DNA from: Actinernus sp. WN-2022
Lineage: Eukaryota; Cnidaria; Anthozoa; Actiniaria; Actinernidae
Length of the DNA: 64,000 nt
Direction: 5' to 3'
Assembly (NCBI GenBank): GCA_030867875.1
Contig: JAOWCC010001634.1
Coordinates: 36,971,867-37,035,866, forward strand
Positions 19,322 through 31,115 of this stretch are shown here, piece by piece (the first letter of the stretch is position 1; each line of letters starts with the position of its first letter). Below the pieces are notes generated by a model. The model searched no databases. It was not told the origin of the DNA and worked only from the letters and a program-made list of their open reading frames with translations. The position numbers and the translations under genes were made by a program.

Positions 19322-19559
19322 AACTTTTTAACATTTGTTAAAACAAAAACTCACAATGCAATCGTTTGTAGTTACCAACACTCGCAAAATTAGTATTGAA
19401 CTCTGAACTGTTGGATGCTTCCTCGCATCACAACCCTTGGTTGTTGAAACCATTGGACACTGCGTATTTTATTAACGTTTCCTTCAATACGCACTTGCGT
19501 CGTTGTTTTTCTCAGTAACACAAGTTTTCCAGCGCTTATATCTAGTGCTATGTTTTCAC

Positions 19560-20520
19560 GTTTCCAGATAAGGAATTAATTGGCTACAATGATTTACCTA
19601 GATTTTTATTCTCAGCATTATCCGCCAAATAAAAAAAATACAAACGTGTACCCGTTACTTATAATTCCAGTGACAGAATATGAATATCGAGTTGGTAGAC
19701 AAATCAATCTGAATATTTTAGTTATGCTACTTAAACTTTTGAATAGGAATTCAATTTGCACACTAGAGTACTTAAATTGTTGTTAAAACTGACGCTCTAA
19801 CTAGGTGTTATTATGGCACACTTGTCGCGTCTATCCAACTAATGTACTAAAACTCGTCCAAAAAATATTGAGTGGCTTGGTTTACCTTGGTCCCCTCGAT
19901 CCAAGATTGACTTCTCGCGCAACCACAAGTCAACGTCGTGTAGACATCTAAACCCACTACTTCATCTTGGTGGCCGCTATTACTTGTCAACCAAAAGTCA
20001 AACGCTCCAATTACAAAACGGAACATTGGCTCTGACACCACTAACCATCTATAACATACCATGCAATATGACCACGGCAACGATGGAAATCGGACTTGGG
20101 CAATGTCCCACTTCCTTTACCTTCACCTTGCCAATATTTACACACCACGCCATCAAGTTGACTCTGCAACTTCACTATAAGTCGTTGAAGATCATGCCAG
20201 CCCTGACGTTTAACGAAAGTACCCTAAAAGCACTCGACGATACCTACAACACTATTGACGGCAGATTAACTACAAAACTCCGACAAATCAAGAAAGACAT
20301 TAATCGCATCCACGAAACCACAGAAACCACAATCGTAGAACTTCTGGCGTACACTGCCTTCGCTCTAATGCTGATATTAGCATTATGCTATGTCATAAAA
20401 AGACCCCGAGATCACTTGGAACTTCCTGCCAACAAACCTGACAACCCAGAGACGATCCCTCTAGACGAATTCTGCTCAGACTGCAGTGGTCCCTTAACCG
20501 ATGCAACCACTAACGTGTAA
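19560..20520 (+). pseudogene. Envelope-like gene 3' part, copy C
   Basis: The start (19560-19750) matches the end of copy A (KELIGYNDL, then VTEYE). The last frame (19984-20520, 178 codons) has several CNMTT/GLGQCP positions shared with copy B, a coiled-coil stretch, a membrane span (LLAYTAFALMLILALCYVI, about residues 117-135) and a tail ending CSDCSGP. Its stop lies about 60 nt before the RING gene, giving the order envelope then RING. The upstream ectodomain is missing. Confidence 0.6.
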
Positions 20521-20578
20521 GAACAATGAAATGCTATGATCAACCCTTAACCTTGTTGCTCCTATCGCTTCCAACAGT

Positions 20579-21085
20579 ATGAATGGTCCTCACAATGAAT
20601 GCCATATATGTGCCACCGTCACGCTGACACCCCTGTGATCGATGCCTTGCTGCCAGAACAGCTGCCATGAGGAATGCCTACATAAATGTTTCGAAGCATC
20701 GATCGCCAACAACCGCCAACTACGTGAACCACCCAACCCATACCGATGTCCATTCTGTCGACAGGCGCTCCTCCCGCTACGCCAATCAGATGTTAGCCGG
20801 GGGAGGGCCCCTCGCTATATTTACATTTTCAACGACCTTCCACTACAGCCACTTCACCAATACCCAGCACTCACCGATCATCAGAATCACCACCACCATC
20901 ATCACGACTTCATTGAGGCCGTACTTCCACAACCGGACGGACGCCCTCGATTTATTCCCCGCCGGCCTCGGGCAGTCGTAGCGCCACGGCGACCTCCCAT
21001 TGATTGGGCGGAAGTCAGGCGGACACTGCCCGCCCATTTACAACGGCCACCAGGCGAAGTAATCCCTAATAGACGACCCGGTTAG
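20579..21085 (+). CDS. RING-finger small protein, copy B (frame with one in-frame TGA)
   Basis: As in copy A the frame from ATG 20579 encodes the CHIC pair, reaches TGA at 20636-20638, and reopens at ATG 20642 for 147 codons holding CCQNSCHEEC, a further C, and CPFCR. A short His run and an Arg/Pro-rich end (IPRRPRAVVAP, then PPIDWAEV) follow. Here the C-terminal frame is intact. If translation starts at 20642 the first zinc pair is lost; if the TGA is read through, a full RING results. E3-ligase-like function is inferred from the fold. The matching position of the TGA in both copies shows it predates the duplication. Confidence 0.55.
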
Positions 21086-21089
21086 AGTC

Positions 21090-24000
21090 TGAACCTCCAT
21101 GAACATTATAAAAGAACTATAATATTCCAATTTTCAACAATATTTACAAGCGTGTGCACTACCCAACAGTGTAATTCTCAATTATTATAACGGTAATCAA
21201 CCATTTCATTCAAGTATGTATTATTGTTCAACCATTATTCTCTATGAAATTTAGGATCACGCAAGAACGTAAAAAAGGTATTTATTTATACTTTTACTTC
21301 TTTCACCTTACACTTGCTTGTGTTATCCAAAATTTCTATTTTAGCTATTATATTATTTTATGATAACTATTTAATCTCTAATCAACAATAACAACAACAA
21401 CAAAAACGTAATTGTCCAACATTTTACTATTTCGCAATAGCTAAATAGATTTATCCTCTTGTGGGTTACATATAATATAGAAAACGATATATAATATAAT
21501 TTAGCCCACGCTCGACGCGTCCATATTAGAGTTACTTTAATTAAAACTTTCTTTTGTTAAATTGGTTTGGAACATGAGCATGTATTTCCAAGCTGGTTAA
21601 GGCCTGGTTCATTGAACGGAAAATAGATGTAAGTTAAAAAATGTTTTCTGACAGAAATAACAGTTTAAACAAAAACTAATTACACCGTAATACTAATATC
21701 AACTCCCTTAAATTTGTTAAGTGGATGGTTGTCGTATCACGTGATCGATGACGTCATAATTATATAAAATCGTTTAAGTGAAATGCGGTTGCGACGATAA
21801 CATATGAATATAAAGTAACCCTGCTAAAACATTACTCCTCCCGCAGTGTTTCAGATCACGCTTAGAAAACATGACTATCATGTAAAGATAAGGAGATATT
21901 AAGGGTACAAAAAGTCACGTGACCTATTTTGCATATGTTCGCCTTAATTACTCGTTAACGAACCATTGTAGTCATCTTTTCTAAGTTGATTTAGGTAAAA
22001 GGCTTCAACCTTAACTAAACATATCCACTCATCATCCTAGCTGTTTTGAACTCGGAGCCGCGTTTTTGATTTACTGATTTCGTGTTCTAAGTCACGTGAC
22101 AAATCACATGACACGTTTTACTTCACACAAACCACTTAAGGTAGTCAAGAATGGCGATACCTATTATCGTGAGAAACTTGGCGTACTTACCATACTCGGC
22201 TGTGCTGAAATAAGGGAAACAGTTTTTACCCGAAATTTGACCCCTGAACCAGGCCTTAACATGCTTGAGAAAATTACTAAGGTCACTTTCTATTTATTGA
22301 CAACATTGAATATAACAACTCATTTTCCAATAACCTGTTTTTATTACATGGACTAATTAAGTATTGATTGTATCATTCTTAAGCTATCGGTACCAAGCGA
22401 TCACAACAACAAGCCAATAAGATTTGAGTATTTTTAATTACATTTTTTTTTGGATGTACTGCACGTAGAGACTTCAAAGAAAGATCGTTTGAAAGCTTAA
22501 ATTCTAAAAAAGACAGAGAGCAAGGTTGTATTGACACGAAATGAACAGTAGAAGTGATTTTTAGAAAAAGCAGTTATCCGCGTCACTTGACAATGAAGTC
22601 ATAAGCCATGCCTGAATATTTATCATATTTTTGGATGTACTGCACGTAGAGACTTCCAAGGAAGAGGATCAAAATCGGGGGGATGAAATCTGCGAGAGGA
22701 GAATAGAATCCGCTAGCGGATTTGATCCGGTGGGATAGATTCCGCTAGCGGATTCGATCCGGGGGATGAAATCCGCGGGGGTATAAAATCCGCTGTGACA
22801 CCGGCATTTGTGGGAACCACTCTTGCCGATATCGCCGCCGATTATTCCGGTGCGGAATTGGTACTTTGGACCAAAGGAGCCAAAAAGACAAGATTTCTTA
22901 CTACGGAAACGAGTAACCGGGTCCACAACCTCGAGGACGTTGGATCCCCGTCAATTGGCCATGGTAAAAAAGAGTTAACGCAGAACTGAACGAAAGGCCA
23001 CCTTTTATATCGTAGGGCGTGCACACTTAGCACTACAGCTTACCACTTTACATCACATTCTTTACACTTACTAGTGCTACGCGGCAAACATGATTTCATA
23101 TCATAACTACATACACCTTTTATATCAACTGACTGAACAATTATTACCGCCGGGAGCTCAGTGAGCCTATAGCTACGGGACCGGAAAAGTTGAAGGATAG
23201 TCCTACAGTCAATTTTGGGTGTACTCCAGTTCATCTATTAAACGTGTTTTTGATACGAACCTGTTTTTGATACGAACCTATTTTAAATGTTTGAATTTTA
23301 ATTATCACGAACAGATCATTAAATAAAAATCGTCACAAACGATCAATCTATTGCAACCCCCGGAGACCTTGTGATTAGTCGGTACGGACATGGTTGCGTC
23401 CCATGATAGCTACGTTATCGCTCATATTTACAACCTTTAGTCTTAATTCAATTTATCTTAAAATATCAGTCTTTTTCGCAGCCTCAGGCTTGCGCTTAAG
23501 GTCACGATATTATAAAGGGGAGAATCTTTAGGACTTTCAGAAATTGGAAGATATAAATTTCTTGTAGAAAATTTATCAATGGTTGTTCCTTAACCGGTTG
23601 TTACTCATCGTCAGTTAAAATTCAATTACCAAATGATTACCACCAGCCGAGTTTAAATTATCGTAAAGTTCTACAAGTTAGCACCGGCTAAGGTTCAACT
23701 AGAGTAACCATCACCAGATTTTAGGAATCCTTACTTTATAATTTATATGGGTATGGGGCAAACCAATGATTCCAAAACAACTAGAACTACATGCAAAATA
23801 ATTTAGTATATTTTTCAATATTGAAATTGTTTGCGTTCTTAGTAATGCGTGTGTTCAATAATTTCAAATAGACAGTGGACATTCATTCATTTTTGCATCA
23901 TTTAAATCATTGCCTTCTTCTTTACTATCACTGTACCATTTGAATGTTTTGTAATTTTAAATTATGCATTCCTTTTTCGTATTAAAAAAAAGTATTCGCC

Positions 24001-24110
24001 TACGTTCTACCGTCTCATTTTATCGTTTATAATTTTTTCTTCAACATTTAAAATTTGATCGAATGAGTTGCCTCAACTATTAAAAAAAAACTTTCGTTAT
24101 TAAAAGTGAA
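21090..24110. other. AT-rich LTR-like block B and decayed repeats without a gene
   Basis: Stretches match block A (12380-13190 and 14765-14980) in the same order, so this is the second copy's 3' region. Between them are unrelated insertions. Two copies of TTTTTGGATGTACTGCACGT lie at about 22446 and 22628. A palindrome-rich patch sits at 22690-22795. The open frame at 22096-22356 has no recognisable product. I see no gene. Confidence 0.5.
22690..22795. repeat. Palindromic repeat patch built on AATCCGCTAGCGGATT
   Basis: The perfect palindrome core ATCCGCTAGCGGAT (or TTCCGCTAGCGGAT) occurs at about 22708 and 22740, each followed by GATCCGG. Partial copies (AAATCCGCGGG, AAATCCGCTGTG) follow. Confidence 0.8.
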
Positions 24111-24119
24111 TAGGGGAAC

Positions 24120-26100
24120 TATCCAATAAGAGAGGGCTTTAAGAGAAAGCTTTGCACACGAGTCACTTTTTCACTTTCTGCCGGAGAAAAGAAACGAAAT
24201 TGAAGAGCAAGTTCAGCCAATGTATTGGCTTCATCGATGTTGATTGACAGAGCCAGGCGTATAACGTTGCAAACCAATAACAATTTATTTTAGAGCAGTG
24301 AACTCTTCGGTTGCAAAAGAATCGGGACGGGAAGAACAAGTGTAACTCATGCGTTGTTTTTAGTTTAACCACGGAGCTGGTAAAAACTTTCAAAACCAAA
24401 AACACAACAGTCAACAGACCACTTCATTTTAAAGAAGTGAAGTTTCGGGGAGATAATAGAATAGTAAAATTAAGATTTAGATTAGCAAGTTACGACTGTG
24501 AGTGATTTAATTACGCACTCATGTTGAAGTTAATAGCCAGGCGAGTCACTATTTTATAGTCGACTCCTCGAACCTCGGTATAAAAAAATCTGGACTGCAA
24601 GAACAAGTTTAAACCCAGGTGTTGGCTTGAGTTTTAAAATCAGCTACATGTAGGTGCATGGTTGAATTGGCATCGCCAACTAGTAACCAATAACACAACA
24701 GGCCACTTCAAATATTTATACTGGTTGACTGAGCAAACAAAACAGCACCAAATAGAGTCTCAGGGGATTGGATAGAATAGAAGCCACAAGTGTTAGTGGT
24801 TGAATTGGGTTCACGTTGTGAAGAGTGAGTTTAAAGCGAGAGAGTGTTTGAATACGAGTCACTTTTTTTTACAGGGAAGTCGACTCCTAGTTTTAACTGA
24901 ACTCACGTGTTTATAGCGACAGAGTGTTTGAACACGAGAGTCACTTGTTTACAGGTTAGTCAACTACTCGCTATAGAAAAAAAAAACAGAAAGGGAAGAA
25001 ACACTCTGACCCATATATGGCCATGAGTTTAATTGGCATTGCCAGTCAATAACACAATAGCCACTGCAAATATAGTGGAGTATCAGAAGAGATAATAGAA
25101 TAGTAAAATTCAGATTTAGATTAGCAAGCTACAACTTGAGTTCTGATACGGGTACAGTCATTTGGAGGATTTTAGAAGCATGCTAAAAAGTTAAAACGTA
25201 TTTACTAAGTTTTATAACTTTAGCTTTTGTACTTAAAAAAAAAAACAGAAATGGTCTGGCACAAGGAAACAAAGAGTTACATGTATATCATAACAAAGGA
25301 AGAAGGCCGAAGAAAGACCTATTCAGCGAGTATTCCAACAAAATCAACTACGATAAACGTACACAAGAGAACTCCCGATTTACATAAAATACACCGCGTC
25401 TATAAGAAACTGATTACCTAAGTAGGTAGAAATAGTAGATCTGTCCAGAAACCTTTCAGAAAACATCTGCCACAGATCTTAATTCCTTTTTCGAATACTC
25501 TTGGTGGTGAACTTTGAACAAAGGAATGTAAATCTTTTAAAAGCAGTGCTAAACAATTGTTAGGGAAGTTAAAAACGAGAATAAACGTTGGATGAGCTAA
25601 ACCTCCGAAGACTCGTTTATAACAGTTCACCTGGTGAAGAGCAACATTTTAGCCAGAGAATAATTTTAAGGGCAAGCACACTCCTAGGTATACAAAAAAC
25701 ATCAGAAGGGAAAGAACAAGTGTGACCCATGTGTTGCATGATATGGCTGGAGTTTAATTGGCATCGCCTGTCGTATGCAAACTTTCAAAAACAATAACAC
25801 AATAGGCCACTGTAAAAAATTGTGTCAGGGAAGAAAATAGAACAGTACTTTGAAGATTTAGACAACTCCAACGTGGTGAAGAGTGCTTGTTCACACATGG
25901 GATATTAAAACTGACATGAGTCACTTTCTAAAATACGAGCTGACGAAGCCAACTCTTCGATATTTAAAGAAAAGTTGGAAAATCGGGGATGATTAGGTGC
26001 AGTACAAGTCCAGGTATTGAGTATCCATTACCAGCCAAGAAACCTTCACAACTAATAACACAGTAGGCCGGTTGAGTAAGCAAACAAACCAAAAATATCA
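24120..26100. repeat. Diverged head-to-tail copies of a repeat of roughly 200-300 bp
   Basis: Recurring order: GAACTCACGTG or CAACGTGGTGAAGAG, AGAGTGTTTGAA, CACGAGTCACTT, ACAGGGAAGTCGACTCCT, TATAGAAAAAAA, GAAAGGGAAGAA, GTGTGACCCATG, AATAACACAATAGGCCACT. Recognisable starts lie near 24150, 24540, 24810, 24905, 25625, 25875 and 25960. Two more copies are at 15480-15930. No gene is seen. It may be an old satellite or LTR remnant. Confidence 0.55.
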
Positions 26101-26299
26101 AGTGGCCATCAGCCATCAGCGTGTTGTTTTAATTTTCCCTCTTACTTTTTAAACATTCAATTAAAATATATACTCCAATCAAGCAGTGATACAAATAAGG
26201 ACAAAACGTTTAACATATATCGTGCTGAAGAACTAACAAAATAGAATATAAATAAAGGGCCCACCAGTTGCTCCATATTACGTGTCCCAAAACTACTTT

Positions 26300-27030
26300 C
26301 GGCTGCAGTGGTATCTAAAAAGCTTGTTTTCAGAAACGTCGCGGCTATGTAACTAATATCTCATAAACGACTTACTTTTACTTTTACGTGAAATTGGCAG
26401 ATTGTCTTCTTCGTTCCTCATTTTCCGCGACAGGCTAAGGGGATACGAAACTCAAATTTAAAAGAGTCGAATGATAATACTAATAAGGGCAAAACATTCA
26501 ATATTGAGCTAAAGGACTAACGAAATACAATAGAAACAAAGCACACCCAGCTGTTCCACATTACGTTGTATTAAAGGCGCACTGTCAACCACAAAAATTA
26601 TAAACTTTCGCATGATCTGAGTATACTGAAGAAAATATGACACATTTTTGATCAAGTTAAGAACGGTAAAGATTCGAGAGGATGAAACATACTGCTTTTA
26701 AGAGAAATTTAGAGCAACTGGAAATCAGTTCACTGTAACGGAAATTAATCTTGGTCACCTTTGTCGAAAATGATTGAAATCTGATACCAGGGCACTGATT
26801 CACATGGTATTTCTCTTCTATCTCAGAAAGTTATTGTTGTCGTTGTTTTAAAGAAACTTGAAGGTTCAATTGGATTAACAGTGCTCCTTTAATCCACTTG
26901 CAAAGCTTGTTTTCAGAAAAGTCGCGGTTACACCAAATATTCTGTAACGACTTACTTTGATGTTCTTCCTTTTTGCCGTACTGTCTTCTTCGTTCCTCGC
27001 TTTCCGCGGCATCTAAAACGAATACGAAAC
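26300..27030 (-). other. Duplicated short exon-like block (26956-27012 and a decayed copy at about 26380-26440)
   Basis: On the minus strand 26956-27012 reads as a 19-codon exon starting with ATG (MPRKARNEEDSTAKRKNIK), with CGTTTTAG before it and GTAAGT after it. A related block about 600 bp away shares CGGAAA, GAGGAACGAAGAAGAC and the following GTAAGTCG, but lost the ATG. This may be the first exon of an unrecognised host gene or of a mobile element. Confidence 0.3.
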
Positions 27031-27206
27031 ACATAGAATAAGAGCGGTTAAAAGGGCAATTTCAAACAGTGGAACGGCTTGCCTTACGATCTGACCAGAA
27101 CTGCCCTGACCACCGATTGGCAAGCCTCTCTTTGTTTCTAAAAAAACTTTTGAGTAGAACGAAATGATTACGCGCATGTCAATAATTCGGGTATATTCGT
27201 ATTCTA

Positions 27207-27390
27207 CCCTGAATTCCAGAGGTTAAATGTTTTGCCTTTTGTTGGTTAGATAGCGTTTACAGCGAGCGCATCCTGGTCCCAAATGTTTCCTCCGTTAGAT
27301 AAGAGCAGCGTAACACGCGCGACGAATTTGGCGAATGAGACGAAAACATTTGCCGTCTCGCAAAACATTTAACCTCTGGAACCCAGGATA
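27207..27390. mobile_element. Small TIR element with Mutator-like ends
   Basis: Inverted ends CCAGAGGTTAAATGTTTTGC (27217-27236) and its complement (about 27360-27379) enclose about 120 bp. The ends resemble those of the larger elements at 34.9 and 54.7 kb (CCAGAGGTT). A target-site duplication is not clear. Confidence 0.6.
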
Positions 27391-28230
27391 GGTATATAAT
27401 TCCAATATTAAGAGCCAATAATATTTACATGTACAACATAATTCCCAGTGGCTGGGTTTCGGGGTATTCTAAATCGGCCCCAAAACGCGCGTTCTATTAT
27501 TGCTTTCTTAGAAGGAGAAAGTAAAATAAAATGACAGAAACATTATATTTGTACGCGTTTTTCAAGTTCTGCGCGAAAGGAAATATTGCTCTCGAAGTTC
27601 TTTACGGTCGCGAGTAAACTAGCCACAAAGGAACCACATTTTCTAAACAAAAGGCCGAATAAAATTGAAGGAATTCAAACAAGATTGAAATACACTTACC
27701 TCGGCTTATTTCTTGTTGATTCGAGGACAGGTTCCCTCTTCCCTTGTTCTTTCAGTTTGAATATGGCCTTTTTCCGCAATGAAGCCAGAAACCGGCTGCT
27801 AAAGTCAACAGAAACACGCTTCATTATCATAACGCTGTTTCAGTCGAACTGAAATTATAACTGACTTCTCCCCAACTGAAAACCACACAACGTTGTAGAC
27901 TGAATTTTGTTCAGTTATCACTTACATCCGGAATATTGAATTAAACTCGACAAATGAACTGTAAACGAATTTTTCTAGGCAATATATTCACAACTTTTGA
28001 ATAAGCTATGCCGTATATACGATAGGCAACTAGTTCCTGTAAAAACTAGTGTTGGTCTGCGTCGGCGGGGAAGTGGTATGTAATCAACTAAAGTCGATTG
28101 AGGTATGCTAATCGCCGTGGAAAGCGAGTAGCAGCTATGCCGTATATAATTTCACTCTTCTGTTCTTAAATGGTTTTGCGTGGATGATATTCTTTTAAGT
28201 TCGGAAACATTGAAAAATAACAACTCCGCT
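27391..28230. other. Gap without a confident gene
   Basis: A minus-strand stretch near 27700-27790 ends in a GAG/GTAAGT donor and looks like a small exon (KLKEQGKREPVLESTRNKPR in one frame). The sequence ACTAGTTCCTGTAAAAAC (28029-28046) recurs at 40243-40260, marking a dispersed repeat. Nothing else is recognised. Confidence 0.3.
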
Positions 28231-28546
28231 CTTACCTCTTTCCTTGCCCTTCGCAATCCACGAATACTTGTAAAATTAGCAACAGGTTGAGTTGGTCAGC
28301 AAAGTACTGATCCACGTGGTATTTGATGACAAAAAGGACAAAACGCCACATGCAGTAAGCAGCTGGTGCAGTGACCTTTTGTTTAACATGTTCACGGGTC
28401 GTTTGATGATTTCGGCTGAGACTGAAAACAGAAGTCAACCGGACAAATTTGCATACTGCACACGTCATTAAGCACAAATTTTGCCAGGAAGAATTGTTTG
28501 TCAGCAGTCATGATCAGTGCGGAAACTGCCACGTGCTGATATATAA

Positions 28547-28795
28547 CTAGTATATATTATAGTGGAACCAATTACAACATAACTCACACAAAATCATATC
28601 GTCGTAGCACTCTGGAAGGCGGCTTGTGCAGTGGACCTCGATGATGGTCTTGACCGCTTGCGGCGGTAGCTTAGCAACTATTGCACATACTGGGAAGAAA
28701 CTATAGAAATTAATTTTTTCTTTCTGCCCCAGGGAACAGTGTGAGCCGAATATTGCCAGAAGTTCAGTGACGAAAATTACAAAACGCATTTTCAT
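28547..28795 (-). CDS. Short frame ending in a partial PHD-like zinc motif
   Basis: An 82-codon frame from ATG 28795 begins with a hydrophobic MRFVIFVTELLAIFG stretch and ends with RLPECYDDMILCELCCNWFH, which resembles the middle of a PHD finger (C-x2-C then W-F-H). The rest of a PHD finger is missing. It could be an exon of a host or transposon gene or a relic. Another minus-strand frame of unknown nature lies at 28232-28477, ending at a GTAAGA donor. Confidence 0.3.
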   Translation of the reverse strand: MKMRFVIFVTELLAIFGSHCSLGQKEKINFYSFFPVCAIVAKLPPQAVKTIIEVHCTSRLPECYDDMILCELCCNWFHYNIY

Positions 28796-29107
28796 TTCCT
28801 CTGCTTCATTTAGTCAACTTTATATATCTTTATATCAAAATGAAATGTTAACGGTGTAAAACGTCAGTAGGGATTTGTCATTTCAAGGTCGTTACTTTGC
28901 GGCGGCCTTTCAATTAGTGGTCTATTCAGTGATTCGCTATGCACGTGCTAACATAGCGTAACTCTACTGACAAAGCAAAACAATTTCAAAATAAAAATTA
29001 TTCAAGAGATAAGAAACCTAAAACGTAAATGAGTATGCTACGTAAACATTATTACGTAAGTTTAACGCGCTTAATTCAGATCAGTAGGTAAGAAAACGAT
29101 AGACTCT

Positions 29108-29210
29108 GGTAGGGGGTGCAAATTTCCAAAGGGGGTGCAAATTTCCTAGGCAAAATGTCTAGGAAATTTGCACCGGGGAGTGCAAATTTACGGGGGTGCA
29201 AATTTCCTTG
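29108..29210. repeat. Foldback patch with five copies of GGGGTGCAAATTTCC
   Basis: Four copies run forward and one inverted. The two central copies form a hairpin (TTTCCTAG...CTAGGAAA). It resembles the short-motif arrays in the subterminal parts of the TIR elements at 32.9, 55.7, 58.3 and 60.5 kb. Confidence 0.75.
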
Positions 29211-29455
29211 GACACCGGCTGCCTGACTTTATCGAAGACCAACAGAAGAAAATTATTTCCTGCTCACCATCTTGATAACAGGAGATATTGCTCTTTGGAA
29301 ACTGATAGCCCGTGAATATATCCGCCACAAGTATCAAACTATATATGCTCCCACTGAGTCCGATCGCCTACACGACTCAAGTGAATCGTGCATAAGGGAA
29401 TTGCCTTTATTTTATAGCATGCGTGATCATTTAAGTTAGAAAACCTTTTTGTGGG

Positions 29456-30035
29456 TTAAACTGGCTGTTTTAGTAAACTTCTCGTCAAGGAACTGTAGTA
29501 AAAATACAAACGAAGACGATCAGAATTAGCCTGAAGTACAGCGTACGACAAAGCTCTCGCGAATTTGCGTAAATCGTTCTCCTCCAGATGCCAAGCTGCA
29601 AGGAATGCGAAGAACATAAATCCGTCAAAGGATTGCTCCTCCCCTCCCCAATGAAGACTATTATAGGTACCAGTATTCCTTGAAGGAAACTTAATTGTTG
29701 GAGAATACAAACAACAGAGTAATTACCTTTTCACCTTATTTTTTTCCGAAGGTACTTGCCTCCTATAACATTATTTTGCAAAAAACATCCAATCTTTGAA
29801 TTGGAATTTCTTTTACAGCTACTCAATGTTAGCGAAAAATCTTTATTTTGGCTCCCTGTGGGATAATTTCATAATCATAAAAAGGTATTGGGACGAGTCG
29901 GCTGATGACGTAGCATAAGGAATATAGGCACTTTAATCTCTCTAATGACGCGCGGATCTTGCCCTTCCAGAATCGTATCCGTGGCTGCAAAAAATTGTCC
30001 TCCAGTGGAGAGGGGAGCGCATTGTCGTTGGCCAC
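29456..30035 (-). other. Two unrecognised minus-strand frames (29456-29710 and 29829-30035)
   Basis: Frames of 84 and 68 codons are open here. The first has ENDLRKFARALSYAVLQAN, which looks helical; the second includes PRIRFWKGKIRASLERLKC. Neither has a recognised domain, and no splice or promoter context supports them. Confidence 0.15.
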
Positions 30036-30204
30036 GCAAGGGATTGTGGTTGAAACAGCGAATTAACGCAATGAACCGTTGCGATATTATCAGATTTTGT
30101 CCAAATCAATAACCAATGAATGATCAAGCTCGTGATCCCATGGGAAAGGCTGATCGACAATCGATTGGAGGTGGAAAATGGCATTTACAAACATAGCTCG
30201 TGTT

Positions 30205-31115
30205 GCGGCGCAGCGAGCGGAGATTAGGGGGATTGGGGCGAGAAAAAAAGAGAAGGGGGAGGGGGTGAGGAGGACAAGAAGAGAGAGCCTGCCGCAACCC
30301 ATGGTTATTTTGATATCCACCCACTAATTAAAATGCATAAAATTAGTAAGTCATTCGACCGATTCATCCAATCATCATGCGGCGGAAGTGAAAACCATGT
30401 TTAATATCTGTCAAACTCACGCGTGGAATATGGAATATCAAGGAATCTCAACTCGAGCGTAAAATTCTGAACAAGAAATATACGAACTTGGAGAATGTCA
30501 GCTGAAACTCCGAAAAAACATGTTCAAGTCTTCAGAAAGAAAAGAGAGTCGAAGCTTTAAATAGGCCATCCCTTCATGTAGGACGACACGAATTGCTACC
30601 AAATTGTATTCTATTGTATTGTATTGTGTTGCGTTCTATTGTTGTATTGAATTGTATTGTGTTGTATTCTATTGTATTTTTGGTAAAAATTCGTGTCGTC
30701 CTACATAGCTGGTGCCTGCAAATGTATTGGTCTTCATATTCCGAAATCTGCTGCTCTATCAGAGCGAGTCTGTCGTTCTCGAGGAAGGAAGCTTCGAAAT
30801 GCAGTAGAGAACTACACCTATGTTCGTGAAGGTTTGCAGGATAAAGAGAACTAAGATAAAGAGAACTAAAAGAGGAATTCTCGGTATGTTTGTCGCCATA
30901 CTAATTGGTTTCTGCTCTTATCGCATGCCCATGATTTCTGTCAATCACGCATTTTAGCCAATAGCAATACGCGGCCTTCCGAGGCCGAGAGTTATCAAAA
31001 TAACCATGGGTTGTCGGCAGGCTCTCTCTTCCTCTCCTCCCCATCCCCTCCCCCCTCTATTTTTGTCCTCGGCCCAATCCCCCTAATCTCCGCCCGCTCA
31101 CCGAAGCGGCTCGGT
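30205..31115. mobile_element. TIR element with about 90-bp purine-rich ends
   Basis: The left end (about 30215-30310: GGGGGATTGGG, AGAAGGGGGAGGGG, GAGAGAGCCTGCCG, CCATGGTTAT) is the complement of the right end (about 31003-31100). Inside, 30577-30709 is a nested hairpin. A minus-strand stretch at 30705-30800 looks coding (FLENDRLALIEQQISEYED) and may be captured host sequence. Similar pyrimidine-rich sequence occurs once more at 32475-32565. Confidence 0.6.
30577..30709. repeat. Hairpin with TAGGACGACACGAATT arms enclosing ATTGT repeats
   Basis: Left arm 30577-30597 and right arm 30690-30708 are complementary. The loop is made of ATTGTATTGTATTGTG and ATTCT variants. Confidence 0.75.
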
